Assembly: GCA_023055425.1 (NCBI GenBank)
Contig: JALGPY010000003.1
Coordinates: 51,693,891 to 51,757,890 of the forward strand
Direction of reading: 5' to 3'
From: Linanthus parryae
Lineage: Eukaryota > Streptophyta > Magnoliopsida > Ericales > Polemoniaceae
DNA length: 64,000 bases
Made by a program: the position numbers and the translations under genes. Positions 19,524 through 31,243 of this stretch are shown piece after piece (position 1 is the first letter of the stretch; each line of letters opens with the position of its first letter). The notes below the pieces were generated by a model. That model had not been told where the DNA came from. It ran no database searches and was given only the letters and a program-made list of their open reading frames with translations.

Positions 19524-22380
19524 GTGTAGAGTAGATTTATATTTTGTTTGCACTTTTAAATAACTGAGTATACCCACCAAACAGAGTTAGTTGTGTAGTG
19601 TCAAAATTTTTTCAAGTCTAAGCCTTGCATATAGAGCTAGGATATTATTGAAAATAAATAAAAATAAAAATAGAAAATTTGAGAAAAGGCAATTGAGAGA
19701 AGCAGAGGCTTGGTTGGTTTAATGAGATGTGAAAACTTTAGGCATATGGTGTGAATTTTGACCGAGAATGACATTTTTAGTTCCCTGTAGTTATTATAGA
19801 GAGAATCTCATTACGGGACTGCCTACCTATTTTAAATTAAAATTAAATTTAGAAAATATAAAGTGTGTGTTGTTTTTCTCTACAAGAGTTGAGCTTGATG
19901 TTTGCTAAACAAGCTGAACGTTCATGTTGTCCGTCTTAGGTAGTCGCCAGCCCGCCTCGTAGTGGCACACAGAACAGCTGTGCGAGGATGTGTATTGGAG
20001 CACTCGCTGCTTTTAGATCTTACCTTGTAGGACTACTAGTAAACCCTAATTGATCATTGGATTTATTGTTAGCCTCTTTGACCTAGGAAGACGATTCTTG
20101 GCCTTCATCATATAACTTGTATAATATCACCTTTCTGTAGCGTCACGAGGGAGCAGTGGTTGAGGGTTGAGGGAGTCATTCATTACATATTTGTGTGAGT
20201 TCTACATATCGCATATGATTCATTTGATATCTACGAGGGGATGCGAGGGTGAGTGAGTTGGCTTGCACACTATGGTGTGGCGGTGTTCCATGTCATTACG
20301 CATGGACATAGTAGAGGAGAACATGAGTGCATGACATCTAATACGCACGAAATTGGGGTTGGTTGAACTTAATTGGTGAATCGTGCTAGGTATCGCTTCT
20401 TTTCATCATCGCGGTGTAGGAGGATCGGTTGGGTTATGCACGAGACATGCATCTTATTGACTACTTCAGAGGGGGCGTGATTACATTTTAGTGTGGGGGT
20501 GTCGACTTTTGACTACGGACATCGAGATTGTGCTTTTGACAACTCCATCCCCACACATATGCTTTGATTGGTTGGCGGTTTTGTTTGGTGCCATCACGCG
20601 CTTCATTGAGTTAGGGGGAGACGAATTTATATGTGATACTCATTCATTGGTTTGTTTATTTCCTCCCCCTAACGTGTTTAACATTGCTTAATTCTTGGAG
20701 GACCGTTCGTTTATTTTTGCTATTATATTGTGGATGTATTGTTGAGAACGAAAAATAAAGAAGAAAAAAAGGTAAAAAAAAAAAGAAAAGAGAGAAAAAA
20801 AGGAGAGAAATAAAGAAATACAGTTGTGCTTATTGAAAATCGAGTGGTAAAGTTCTCGTTCCGTTGGAGGACAAAGATGAGTTTCGCGCGCTTCACTTTG
20901 ATGGCCACGGGAATGACATGATACCGGGGTTTGAGGGGATCGAGGGCCGGAGTCGTTGAGATTCGGGTTGTGGATTCCTATCATCAGGGTGAGGGTGTGT
21001 GAGATTTAAACATTTGATGTGAGAATGTGACGCTTTAGGACTTATTAATTCATGATTATCCTTTTGTCCCTAAGCCTTAACATTCTAAACCGTTAGCGGA
21101 ATAGGAGCTCGGACTATAAACGTGGCTTAGCCTTGGTTAACCTCTTATTTTTATCAGCGCACATGAAGAGGTAGATTGTTCTTCATAGTAAAGTTAATCT
21201 TTCAATACTAACTATGGGGAATTACTTGTTGTCGAGTTTAGTTGCGGTTCACATCTCTTGCCTAACTTTTTCATCATCCATGAGCACTGGTTTATGTTAT
21301 TGAAATTGTTTGATCTCGTAAAAAGATTGTAATTTTTGAAATTAGTTCTAAGATCGAGTCTAGATTTGCATTTGCATCATCTTGCTGCATTAGTAGTGTC
21401 TTGAGACATGTTAGAGTTGTTTGTGTCTTTTCGGCAAATATATAGTTTAATGCAATATATGAGACTTTTCTCGGGACACGCAAATTGCAAGTTTGGGGGT
21501 ATTTGATAACTGAGTATCTTTTGTATGATAAACATTGCTATTTTTGTGTGTTTCTATGCAAAGTTATGAGATCCGGGCTTAATTGAGAAGAAAATGAGGT
21601 TTTGGATGTTTTTTGAGTATTTGATCGTCAATGTTGAATTCGCACGCTTTTTCACGTATTTTATGCTATATTTGTATCGTTTGATCTCCCGGTATGTTTT
21701 AGTGTTGTGGATTTCAGGAACCGGGAGCTCGGAGCGATGATTTTGGATGGGAAGTAAACTTCGGAAAGTTGGAATTGCTCAAGAGATGCTCGAGAATGAA
21801 GACGAAGAATGAAGAAGCAAGAAAAAGAGCCAAAGAAGTGCATTGCCAGGGGTGTTCGTGGGAACACTTATTGTGTTCGTGCGAACAGAAACACTTAGAA
21901 GAATTTTGGAGGCCAAAAACGTAGAGGAAACTAACTGCCGAAAAGTCGGCTACGTTGAATGGGATCACTAGAGTAGAATTTCATCGTTAATGCATATTTA
22001 GGGATAATTAGAACTTGGTAACTCGGTTTTAATCTAACCTAGGCATAGGATGCTCACTTGCTAACACGGTGAGTTATTATTGCTCGATTAGCAACATAAA
22101 TTTTGTCTGTGTTTCACAAATCGTAGAACGTCGTCAATAAGAGAACCCTATCAATCCCCCAAGCAAGGTATCCTGGTTGTTCCTCCGCTATTCAACTCTC
22201 AATATTTGATTACTTGTTTTGTTATTTCAATTCCTAGTTCATAAAAACAATCTCTTCTGCTTGCCCAGATAAAGTTAACAATACTAATTGATTCACGACA
22301 AGTCCCTTTGGGTTCAACAAACCCGGATTACCGGATGTTACTACACACGACAGCCATACACTTGTGGTTGAATCGAGTCA
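19524..22380 (+). mobile_element. Ty3/gypsy (Tat/Athila-like) 3' end fragment
   Basis: A 2.86 kb segment unlike the copia elements around it. It has a long non-coding 3' region, a 70 bp purine-only stretch (about 20749-20818), then a polypurine tract tttgggggt (21492-21500) and a putative LTR from TGATAACTGAG (21504) to GAATCGAGTCA (22380). The phrase caagtttgggggtatttgata resembles the 3' ends of Athila/Tat elements. No gag or pol domain remains and no target duplication is seen, so this is a 5'-truncated copy or a piece captured by repair. The family call is from composition and motif only. Confidence 0.55.
21504..22380 (+). repeat. Putative gypsy LTR
   Basis: 877 bp, TG...CA, preceded by the purine tract at 21489-21503. 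No second copy exists in the window, so its ends are inferred. Confidence 0.45.
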
Positions 22381-22383
22381 AAT

Positions 22384-25166
22384 AGATATTGTACTCTTAT
22401 TCTCACATTTGATTGGAATACTTCATAAATCAAATCCAAGATCTCTCAACTGTTGAGAAATCCACAATACTTGTGAACTAAATGCTCCAACAGATCTATA
22501 TTCAGCTTCGGCTGAAGATAAAGTAACCGAGTTTTGTTTCTTGGAATGCCAACTGATCAAGGAGGATCCATTGAATTGGCAAGTTCCAGAAATACTTTTC
22601 CTATCAACTTAGTAACCTGCAAAGTTAGCATCTAAAAAACCATGTCAAGAGAAGTTAGAATGCCTTGGATACCAAATCCCTAAGTCTTTGGTACCATTGA
22701 GATATCTGAATATTCTCTTCACAGCAGTTAAGTGTGATTCCTTTGGATCAGCTTGAAATCTTGCACACATACATACACTGAACATGATATCTGGTCTACT
22801 AGCAGTGTGATAAAGTAATGACTCAATCATACCTATATACTCTTTTACATTGACACTCTTACCAGATTCATCCTTATCTAAGGACAGTTTAGAGCTCATA
22901 GGAGTCTTGATTTCTTTGGATTGAGACAAGCTATACTTGTTTAACAATTTCTAGTGTACTTGATTTGATGCAGAAATATGCCCTACTTCAACTGATGTAT
23001 TTGAAGTACAAGGACGAAGTTCAACTCTCCCATCATGCTCATTTCAAATTACCTGCCCATAAGACTTGAGAATTATTTGCATAGAAGATCATTAGTAGCT
23101 CCAAATAGAATATCATCAACATAAATCTGAACTACAATTTAATATTTCTCATGAGTCTTTATGAAAAGGGTCTTGTCACCAATCCTCTAAAGTAACCATT
23201 CAAGAAAGCACATTTCAAATCCATTTGAAATAGTTTCATGTTATTGTAGGATGCAAAATAAAGTAAAATTCTAATTGCTTCTAACCTGGAAACTGGAGCA
23301 AAAGTTTCCTCATAAACAATACCTTCTCATTGGTTGTAACCTTGAGAAACTAACCTTCCTTTGTTTATGATCACTTTTCCATTCTCATCCAATTTGATTC
23401 TGAACACCCATCTGGTACCAATGATAGACTAGTTTGTGGGTGGGGGAACTAGGTTCCACACCTTGTTTCATTCAAACTTATTGAGTTCACTTTGCATAGC
23501 TATAATCCATTATGCTTCTTGTAATGCTTCCTTCACAGTTTTGGGTTCTACAAGAGAGAAAAAGGCATTAAAAGCACAAAGATTCTTCAACTGTGATCTT
23601 GTCTGTGTACCAGTGGTTGGATCACATATGATGTTGTCAGCTGGATGAGATGAAAGATATTTGAATCTCTTTCTTGGAGACCAGGGTTCAGGCTCTCCAT
23701 ATTGCTTCTCTGGTCTTGAAGTTGTATCCTGATCACTTGTATCTTTCTGGTCATCCCTGTCAAGGTTTTGATCTCAATTTTCAAGGCCTTGAGATCTGTT
23801 TTCAAAGTCTTAAAAATGGCTTCTGGTTCCTTCTGAACCTTTCTTGAACCCAAGTGAGTTCTCAGCTTCTTCTTCTTATTCATGTTTGTTCAGATTCAAG
23901 TCTGCAAAACTTTCACTCAAAGAACCATCATAGCTTTCATCAAAAATAACATGAATACTTTCTTCAACCAGTTTGGTTCTTTTATTATAAATTCTATAAG
24001 CATTGCTAGTAAGAGAGAATCCAAGAAATATACCTTCACCACTTCTTGCATCAAACTTACCCAAGTTGTCCTCACCATTGTTGTGGACATAGCATGTGCA
24101 ACCAAAGGGTCTCAAGTATGAAATTTTCTGCTTCCTCCCTTTGAAGAGTTCATAGGCGGTCTTCTTCAAGATAGGTCTGATCAAGAACATGTTCAAAATG
24201 TAATTTGCTGTATTCACAACTTCTGCCCAAAAATACTTTGGCAGCTTGTTTTCTAGAAGCATTGCCCTTGACATATCTTCAAGAGTTCTGTTCTTCCTTT
24301 CAACAACTCCATTATGTTGAGGATTTCTGCGAGCAGAGAAATTGTGAGAGATACCATGCTTAACACATAAAAAATCAAATTCTAATTGATCAAATTCTCT
24401 ACCATGATCACTTTTGATAGAGGCAATAGGTAGGTTTTAAAAGTTTGAAGTTCTCGGCAAAGCTTTGAAAACTCAGAGAGGGCTTCAGATTTTTCTTTTA
24501 GAAACATAACCCAAGTATATCTGGAATAATCATCTACAATAACTAGCATATACCTCTTACCTTGGGTTGAATGAGCTTCTGGTCTGTTTACTTCGAGCAC
24601 AAGCTTTGCATACTTCATGATCTTTGAACTTGGTAGATGGTAATCCTCTTACCAGATATTTGGAGATCAATTTGTTCAAGGTATGCAAGCTAATGTGACC
24701 AAGCTTTCTGTGCCAAACCCTTGAATCCTTTTTCAAGGCCTTGAGACACTTTAAGCTTTTACCTGCAATTTTGTTAGTCTGAAAAGTATAAACATTGTTT
24801 GATCTAGAGGCTGTGAAAATGCAATTTGCTGATTTCTCAGTTTTCACTACACACTTCTCTTTATCAAAGATAACCTTATTGCCATTATCACAAAGCTGAG
24901 ATACACTAAGCAAGTTAAATTTCAAGCCATCAACTAGATATACATCAGAAATAGAATTTTTAGAGTTTGTACCAACTTTACCAATATCAAGAATGTTGCA
25001 TATTCCTTTGTCACCAAGAGTAATTGAACCTTAAGATTGCTCTTTCAATTATGAGAATATTAATCTCTTTCCACTCATGTGTCTCGAGCAACCACTGTCC
25101 ATAAACCATTTCTGTTCTTTGACATTGGTGACAACCTGCAAACACCAATCACTGCCTTACCCAGCT
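22384..25166 (-). pseudogene. A2 pol remnant: protease, integrase, RT, RNase H
   Basis: Homologous to A1 pol. Protease keeps the catalytic motif (FMDSGCSRH, about 25095). Integrase HHCC and core occupy 24925-24120 (WHRKLGHIS, VDDYSRYTW, NGVVERKNRT). The hinge at 23883-23587 has three ALK/TLK heptads. RT and the RNase H link lie at 23430-22645. Two deletions are clear against A1: about 160 bp of RT near 23189 and about 90 bp of integrase near 24563. Stops and frameshifts are frequent. Element B separates it from gag after 25166-25171. Confidence 0.9.
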
Positions 25167-25171
25167 GTTAG
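25167..25171. repeat. Target site duplication of element B
   Basis: gttag here and at 32754-32758, directly outside the B ends (TGAAAGTGTG... and ...ACTCAACA). Joining the sides restores the A2 sequence agctgttaggccaagtgtgg, as in A1 at 6247-6265. Confidence 0.92.
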
Positions 25172-26283
25172 TGAAAGTGTGTAATGTAGACTAAATACAG
25201 GACCTAAATACTCTAGAAGGGGGGTTGAATAGAGTATGGAAACCTTTTGCAGTTTGATACTCTGTTGAACTCATCTGCATTCAAAGCACAGTATAGCAAA
25301 TTCATAGCTTTGTAATTTTTGGATACCTTTTCCAATTCAGTGACAGAGAGATTTTCCTCAGACTTGACAGTTCTTACTCCATCAATTGTAGTATAATACT
25401 CATGAGGACCATTCTTAACTATTGACCATAGTTCCATGTCTTGATCTATGATGAACATTTTCCTCAAAACCTTCCAATGCATGAAATTGTCACCACAGAA
25501 CAATGGAGGTCTGTTAGCAGCCCTTCCTTGTGAGAATCCACCATCTCCTACATTACTCATAGTCACTAGATTGTTAGATCTAAACAAAGTGACACAAGCT
25601 CTGATACCAATTGAAAGTGTGTAATGTAGACTAAATACAGGACCTAAATACTCTAGAAGGGGGGTTGAATAGAGTATGGAAACTTTTTGCAAAACTTAAA
25701 GTCTAACAGGATAGCTTTGTGTGAAACTTGAAATCTCAAGGCCTTGAGATTTTGTAAACTGTCTGAAACTCACTAAGGCAAAATTGTAAGCTTCAAGGCC
25801 TTGAGCTGTGAACAATACTAAACAGCTTTTAAACCCTATTTTGATTTGAGTTGTGTGCAGCAGATAATAATCAAACAGAAAGGTAAAGAACACAAAGCAA
25901 TTTACAGAGTTCAGTCCCGATGGACCTAATCTCTGCCTGAGGGATCTAATCCCACCAGGATTGGGCAAAACACCTCTTATTACTCACACAGAAACAGCCC
26001 TAGATCTTAAAGCCTAAGTGATTTCCCTTACACTTATACAGCTTGTGGTTCCAAACCTATCTAGTTCCAGCTACTAACTGTCTAGCTAACAATAACCTCC
26101 TTTTGTTCACTTGAACAACCAACCACTACGTTAAGTGAGGTTTAAGATAATATAGAGATACACAGATGAAGTACAAATGAAGAACACAGTATAAAGATAT
26201 ACTTTTGAAGTCATGAAGTGTTCTTCAGGAATGACTTGATTGATTTGATCTTCAGAAGTCTGGAATGAACCTTGAATGATTGA
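25172..26283 (-). repeat. Scrambled 3' end of B: LTR start, gag piece, PBS, partial LTR
   Basis: Order on the plus strand: about 80 bp of LTR (25172-25251), a 345 bp gag start piece (25253-25598, matching 30882-31230), a primer binding site (25600-25610), then LTR again (25612-26283, matching 31244-31912), then RNase H. The first junction shares a cttttg-like microhomology between LTR and gag. The second falls in a 13 bp direct repeat, GATTGAGAAAGCA (26278-26290 and 26321-26333). The pattern suggests template switching during reverse transcription. A later deletion with filler is the alternative. Confidence 0.85.
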
Positions 26284-27948
26284 GAAAGCAATGACTTGAG
26301 TGCTGAACTGGATTCTTAGAGATTGAGAAAGCACTTGTATTATCACAATGAATTGGCACATTTCTGAAGTTGTAGCCAAGATCTCTAAGTTGCTGACCAA
26401 TCCATAGCACTTGTGAACAACAAGCACCAGCTGCAATGTATTCAACTTCTGCAGTTGATAATGCTACAATATTTTGCTTTTTGGAATGCCAACTGATCAA
26501 TGAGGATCCAGGAAATTGACAACATCCAGAAGTACTTTCCTGTCTACTTTACAACCTGCAAAATCTGCATCTGAATAGCCACTTAACATGAAATTAGATC
26601 TTCTTGGATACCAAAGCCCTAAGTCTCTGGTTCCATTAAAATATCTAAAAATTCTCTTAACTGCAGTTAGATCACTTTCCTTAGGATCTGCTTGAAATCT
26701 AGCACACATACAGACACTAAACATAATGTCAGGTCTGCTAGCAGTTAAATACAATAGTGATCCAATCATACCTCTGTATTCCTTCTGATTCACACTCTTA
26801 CCAGTTGAATCTTTGTCTAAAGAGAGTGATGAAATCATGGGGGTCTTAAGCACCTTGGACTGTGACATGTTGTACTTATTCAATAAGTCCTTGGTATATT
26901 TTTCTTGATGCACAAAAATTCCTTTCTTCATTTGTAATATATGAAGTCCAAGAAAGAAATTTAGTTCACCCATTAGGCTCATCTCAAACTCCCTGCACAT
27001 CAGACTAGAAAACTCTTTTGAAAGAGCATCATTAGTAGCATCAAATAATATATCATCTACATAAATCTGAACTACTAACAAGTCACTTTGTTGATGTTTA
27101 ATGAAAACGGTTTTGTCTACTAATCCTCTTTTGAAATTGTTTTCAAGTAGAAATTTTGAAAGTCTGTCATACCAAGCCCTTGGAGCTTGTTTTAAACCAT
27201 AAAGAGCTTTGTCCAGTTTAAAAACATGATCAGGAAACTTTTCATCTTCAAAACAAGAAGGTTGTGCTACAAAAACATCTTCTTGTAAATATCCATTTAG
27301 AAAAGCACATTTGAAATCCATTTGATAAAGCTTTATGTGATTGTGAGATGCAAAACCAAGAAGTATTCTAATAGCTTATAACCTTGCAACAGGAGAAAAA
27401 GTCTCCTCATAATCTATACCTTCTTCTTGATTATATCCTTGAGCTACCAGTCTAGCTTTATTTCTTACCACTTTGCCATTCTCATCAAGCTTGTTTCTGA
27501 ATACCCATCTGGTTCCAATAACTGACTTCTCTTTAGGTCTGGGAACTAAATTCCAAACCTTGTTCCTTTCAAACTCATTCAGCTCACTCTGCATTGCAAT
27601 ACTCCATTCTGCATCTTCCAGAGCTTCCTTGGTATTCTTAGGCTCAATAAAAGATACAAATGCACTGAAAGCACACAAGTTCTTTAACTGTCCTCTTGTC
27701 TGTGTTCCAGTTGATGGATATGATATAATATTGTCAGCTGGATGGTCTGCAAGGTACTTAAACTTCTTTCTTGGTACCCAGGAGTATTCTCCTTCAAGGC
27801 TTTGAGTCCTTGAAACAGTAGAGGGAGCATCATAGAAAGTTTCAGCTTCTGTCTCAAGGCTTTGAGATTTTGGTTCAGCAGGAGGTTCAAGGCCTTGCGA
27901 TTCTGCTGATTGATCCTGTACAGCAGTTTTGCTTTTGTCTTCTTTCAC
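26284..27948 (-). pseudogene. B hinge, reverse transcriptase and RNase H
   Basis: The hinge is at 27948-27700, with several S/T-Q-S-L-E or Q-G-L-E peptides encoded by the palindrome. RT follows ([48 protein letters not shown], 27650-26600), then RNase H (WHSKKQNIVALSTAEVEYIAAG, CDNTSAFSISKNPVQHS) cut at 26284. The main lesion in RT is a stop near 27379 where the family has Glu (RL-E-AIRIL). RT is otherwise open for 274 codons (27321-26497). Confidence 0.9.
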
Positions 27949-27960
27949 AACATCATCATC

Positions 27961-29316
27961 TTATTCATGCTTATTCAAATCTAGCTCTGCAAACCTTTCA
28001 CTCAGAGAATCTTTAGTACTTTCATCAAAAATTACATGAATGCTCTCTTCCACAATCTTGGTTTTTCTATTATAAACTCTATAAGCTTTGCTAGTTTGAG
28101 AATATCCAAGAAATACACCATCATCACTTCTAGCATCAAACTTACCAAGATTGTCTCTACCATTATTATGCACAAAACAGATACAACCAAATGGCTTAAA
28201 ATAAGAAACAGTAGGATTTCTCCCTTAAAACAGTTCATGGGGAGTCTTTTCAAAATAGGTCTAATCAAGCATCTATTCAGCACATAATTGGAAGTATTAA
28301 CAGCTTCTGCCCATAAAAACTTTGGCAAGTTACTTTCAAGCAGCATGGTTCTGGACATATCCTCAAGTGTCCTATTTTTTCCTTTGAACTACTCCATTTT
28401 GCTGTGGAGTCCTAGGTGCAGAAAAGTTGTGTGAAATGCCATGCTTTGCACAAAACAAATCAAAGTCAAGTTGATCAAATTCTCTACCATGATCACTTTT
28501 AATGGATGCAACAGGTAAGTTTTTCAAAGTTTGAAGTTCTTTGCACAATTTAGAAAACTCAAATAAAGCTTCAGTTTTGTCTCTGATAAACATGACCCAA
28601 GTAAATCTAGAATAATCATCAATTATAACAAGCATATACCTCTTACCTTTTGGGGTCTGAACTCTCATAGGACCACACAAGTCCATATGCAGCAATTCTA
28701 AGGGTCTAGAAGTACTTAAAAAGTTCTTTGGCTTGAAGGAACTTCTGGTCTGTTTACCTTGTACACATGCCTTACAAACCTCATCATCTGAAAATTTTTG
28801 AGATGGTAAACCTCTTACCAAGTCCTTTGAGATGATCTTATTCAAAGTATGTATACTAATATGCCCAAGCTTTATGTTCCAAAGCTTTGAATCTTCCTTC
28901 AAGGCCTTGAGGAATTTTAGCTTATCACCTGCAACACTGTTAGTATTCATAGCATATAGATTATATGACCTAGGAGCAGTGAGTATGCAATCACCTGATT
29001 TCTCATCTTGCACCACATATTTCTCCTTGTCAAATACAGCTTTTTAACCTTTATCACATAATTGAGAGATACTAAGCAAATTATACGTAAGTCCATCTAC
29101 CAGATAAACATCAGATATAGAATTTGTAGAACCATTACCAATACTACATATACCAATGATATTGCACTTTGCTTTGTCACCAAGTGTAATTGTTCCTCCA
29201 GATTTCTCTGTAAGTTTAGTAAAAAGAGACCTCTTTCCACTCATATGTCTGGAACAACCACTGTCTAATATCCATTTCTGATCTTTCAAGGCCTTGGTGA
29301 CATCCTGCAAAAACAA
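27961..29316 (-). pseudogene. B protease and integrase
   Basis: Protease WILDSGCSRHMSG (about 29265) keeps the catalytic Asp. Integrase has the zinc domain (LGHISIHTLNK ... CKACVQGKQ) and core (HMDLCGPM, IDDYSRFTWVMF, SDHGREF). The third catalytic acid, normally Glu in NGVVERKNR, reads Gln here, and an extra A in the following run shifts the frame (about 28375-28390). Other breaks: a stop near 29044, a frameshift near 28200 and a stop at 27961. Residues from 28358 continue as MSRTMLLESNLPKFLWAEAVNTSNYVLN. Confidence 0.9.
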
Positions 29317-29521
29317 ATCATTGCCTTAACAGGCTATTAGACCAAGTGCAGAACTTTGAGTCATACTAAGAATCAGCCATATTAGGTGGCCTAATACCTT
29401 TTGGAACCCAAATCTGCCTAACCTGTCCCTTAAGCTGATAAGGATAAGTATTCCTCATAATATGAGGTTCTGGTCTTCTGAAGGGAAAAGTTAATCTGAC
29501 ATGACCAATTTTTCCACACTA

Positions 29522-31192
29522 ATGACATTTTGGAGAATGTATGCTACCAGATTTGACAAAAGTAGTTTTGCCTTTCTTTGGAAAATTTGGATTATAGCCA
29601 ATCCCACTTTTATGCATTGATTTCAGACTTCCTCCAAGAATGAGATTTAGATTATGTTCTGAGCCTGTAAACTTAGCTAGGACCTTCTTGGATTCTTGAA
29701 GTTTCTCAGTCAAAGTACAGATCTGTTGTTCTAAATTCTCAGAATGAGCTTTTAGATCAGCATATCTTTCAGTTAAAAGAGTGTTTTGATCAACAACCTC
29801 TTTTATCTGTGCCTTCAAGACTTTGAACCTGCTGTCCAAGGCCTTGCGGTCTTTTTCCATCTTTGTCTTAGAAACTTCAACGGTTTTGTTTGGAAATACA
29901 AGGTCCATGTTTTCTTTTACCTGCTCATGAACTTTAATCTTTAAAGCAGAAATATCATTTCTATAACTCTCTTCATTCAAAAACATACTTTTGATAATTT
30001 CAGGAAGTACATCAGATGGACTAGCAAGTAATTTTTTTACCATGTCTTCAATGTGTCTGTCTGATGAACTTTCCTCATTATGCTTTGCCATGAAGCATAA
30101 GTTTACTTGCTCTTCTTCTGTGTCTGAATCACTTGATGAATCATAATCACTCCAGGAAGCCATCATGGCCTTCTTCCTTCTGTTGTCACCATCTTTTTTC
30201 TGAAAGTTTCTGTTCTTCTTCTTTTGTGGACAGTCCCTTACTAAATGATCTGCATCAGCACACTCAAAACAGTTCATTACTTTAGTTTTATGTGACTGTG
30301 ATGAAGATTTACCTTTGTAATCCTTGCTGCCTGAGGGTCTTGATCTCTCTCTGTGGTAATCCCTGTTACCAGAGTTTCTTTTCTTTATGAGAATCCTGGC
30401 CAAGGCCTTGGAGATCAATGCTAAAGCCTCTTCATCATCAGGTTCCTCCTCAGTCTCGAGGCTTTGAGATTTTTCATTGTATTTTGCCTTAAGAGCTAAG
30501 TTCCTGATATTTTCACTCAGATCACCATCCACATCCTTCATATACATTTCATGAGTGAGCAGCTTTCCTTCTAGATCATCTAGCTGAAGAAGACTCAAGT
30601 ACTGAGCTTCCTCAATGGCAGTTGTCTTTGGCTCCCACTTTGCTTTTGCCAAGCTTCTTAGAATCTTTCTGACATTCTCTTCATTTGAGAGCCTCTTTCC
30701 CAAAGACTCCAGGTTGTTCACCACATCAGTGAATCTTTTGAAAATTTCCTTGATGGTTTCATCTGAATTAATCTTGAACAACTCATATTGCCTCAGAAGT
30801 ATGTTGATTTTTGTCTGCTTAACCTGGATGGTTCCTTCATATGTCACCACCAGTTTATCCCACACTTCTTTGGCACTTTTGTAGTTTGATACTCTGTTGA
30901 ACTCATCTGCATTCAAAGCACAGTATAGCAAATTCATAGCTTTGTAATTTTTGGATACCTTTTCCAATTCAGTGACTGAGAGATTTTCCTCAAACTTAAC
31001 AGTTCTGACTCCATAAATTGTAGTATAATACTCATGAGGACCATTCTGAACTATTGACCATAGTTCCATGTCTTGATATATGATGAACATTTTCATCAAA
31101 GCCTTCCAATGCATGAAATTGTCACCACAGAACAATGGAGGTCTGTTAGCAGCCCTTCCTTGTGAGAATCCACCATCTCCTACATTACTCAT
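29522..31192 (-). pseudogene. B gag, 557 codons, stopped inside the second zinc knuckle
   Basis: The start ATG at 31192 (MSNVGDGGFSQGRAANRPP) agrees with the family. The reading frame is open over 557 codons, the longest in the window: Gag core (GDNFMHWKALMKMFII, YNYKSAKEVWDKLVV-like, VRKILRSLAKAKWEPKTTAIEEAQ, LLTHEM), an acidic SQSLETEEEPDDEEALAL segment, knuckle CFECADADHLVRDC near 30270, serine/acid stretch SDYDSSSDSDTEEEQ, then a long coiled coil to about residue 520. It ends in SPKCH followed by TAG; A1, A2 and C read on with Tyr or Phe to a second CCHC knuckle. The stop is thus a single-base nonsense mutation that separates gag from pol. Confidence 0.88.
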
Positions 31193-31230
31193 AGTCACCA
31201 GATTGTTAGATCTAAACACAGTGACACAAG

Positions 31231-31242
31231 ATCTGATACCAA
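31231..31242 (-). other. Primer binding site of B
   Basis: The minus strand TTGGTATCAGAT abuts the LTR end (31244). It is the initiator-Met tRNA type, with one difference from TGGTATCAGAG. Confidence 0.8.
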
Positions 31243-31243
31243 T

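Noticed and set aside
20491..20984. ORFs of 66-98 codons in the gypsy fragment
   Set aside because: One is a translated purine tract (runs of Phe/Ser/Leu) and the other has no recognisable residues; the region is the non-coding 3' part of a retroelement.
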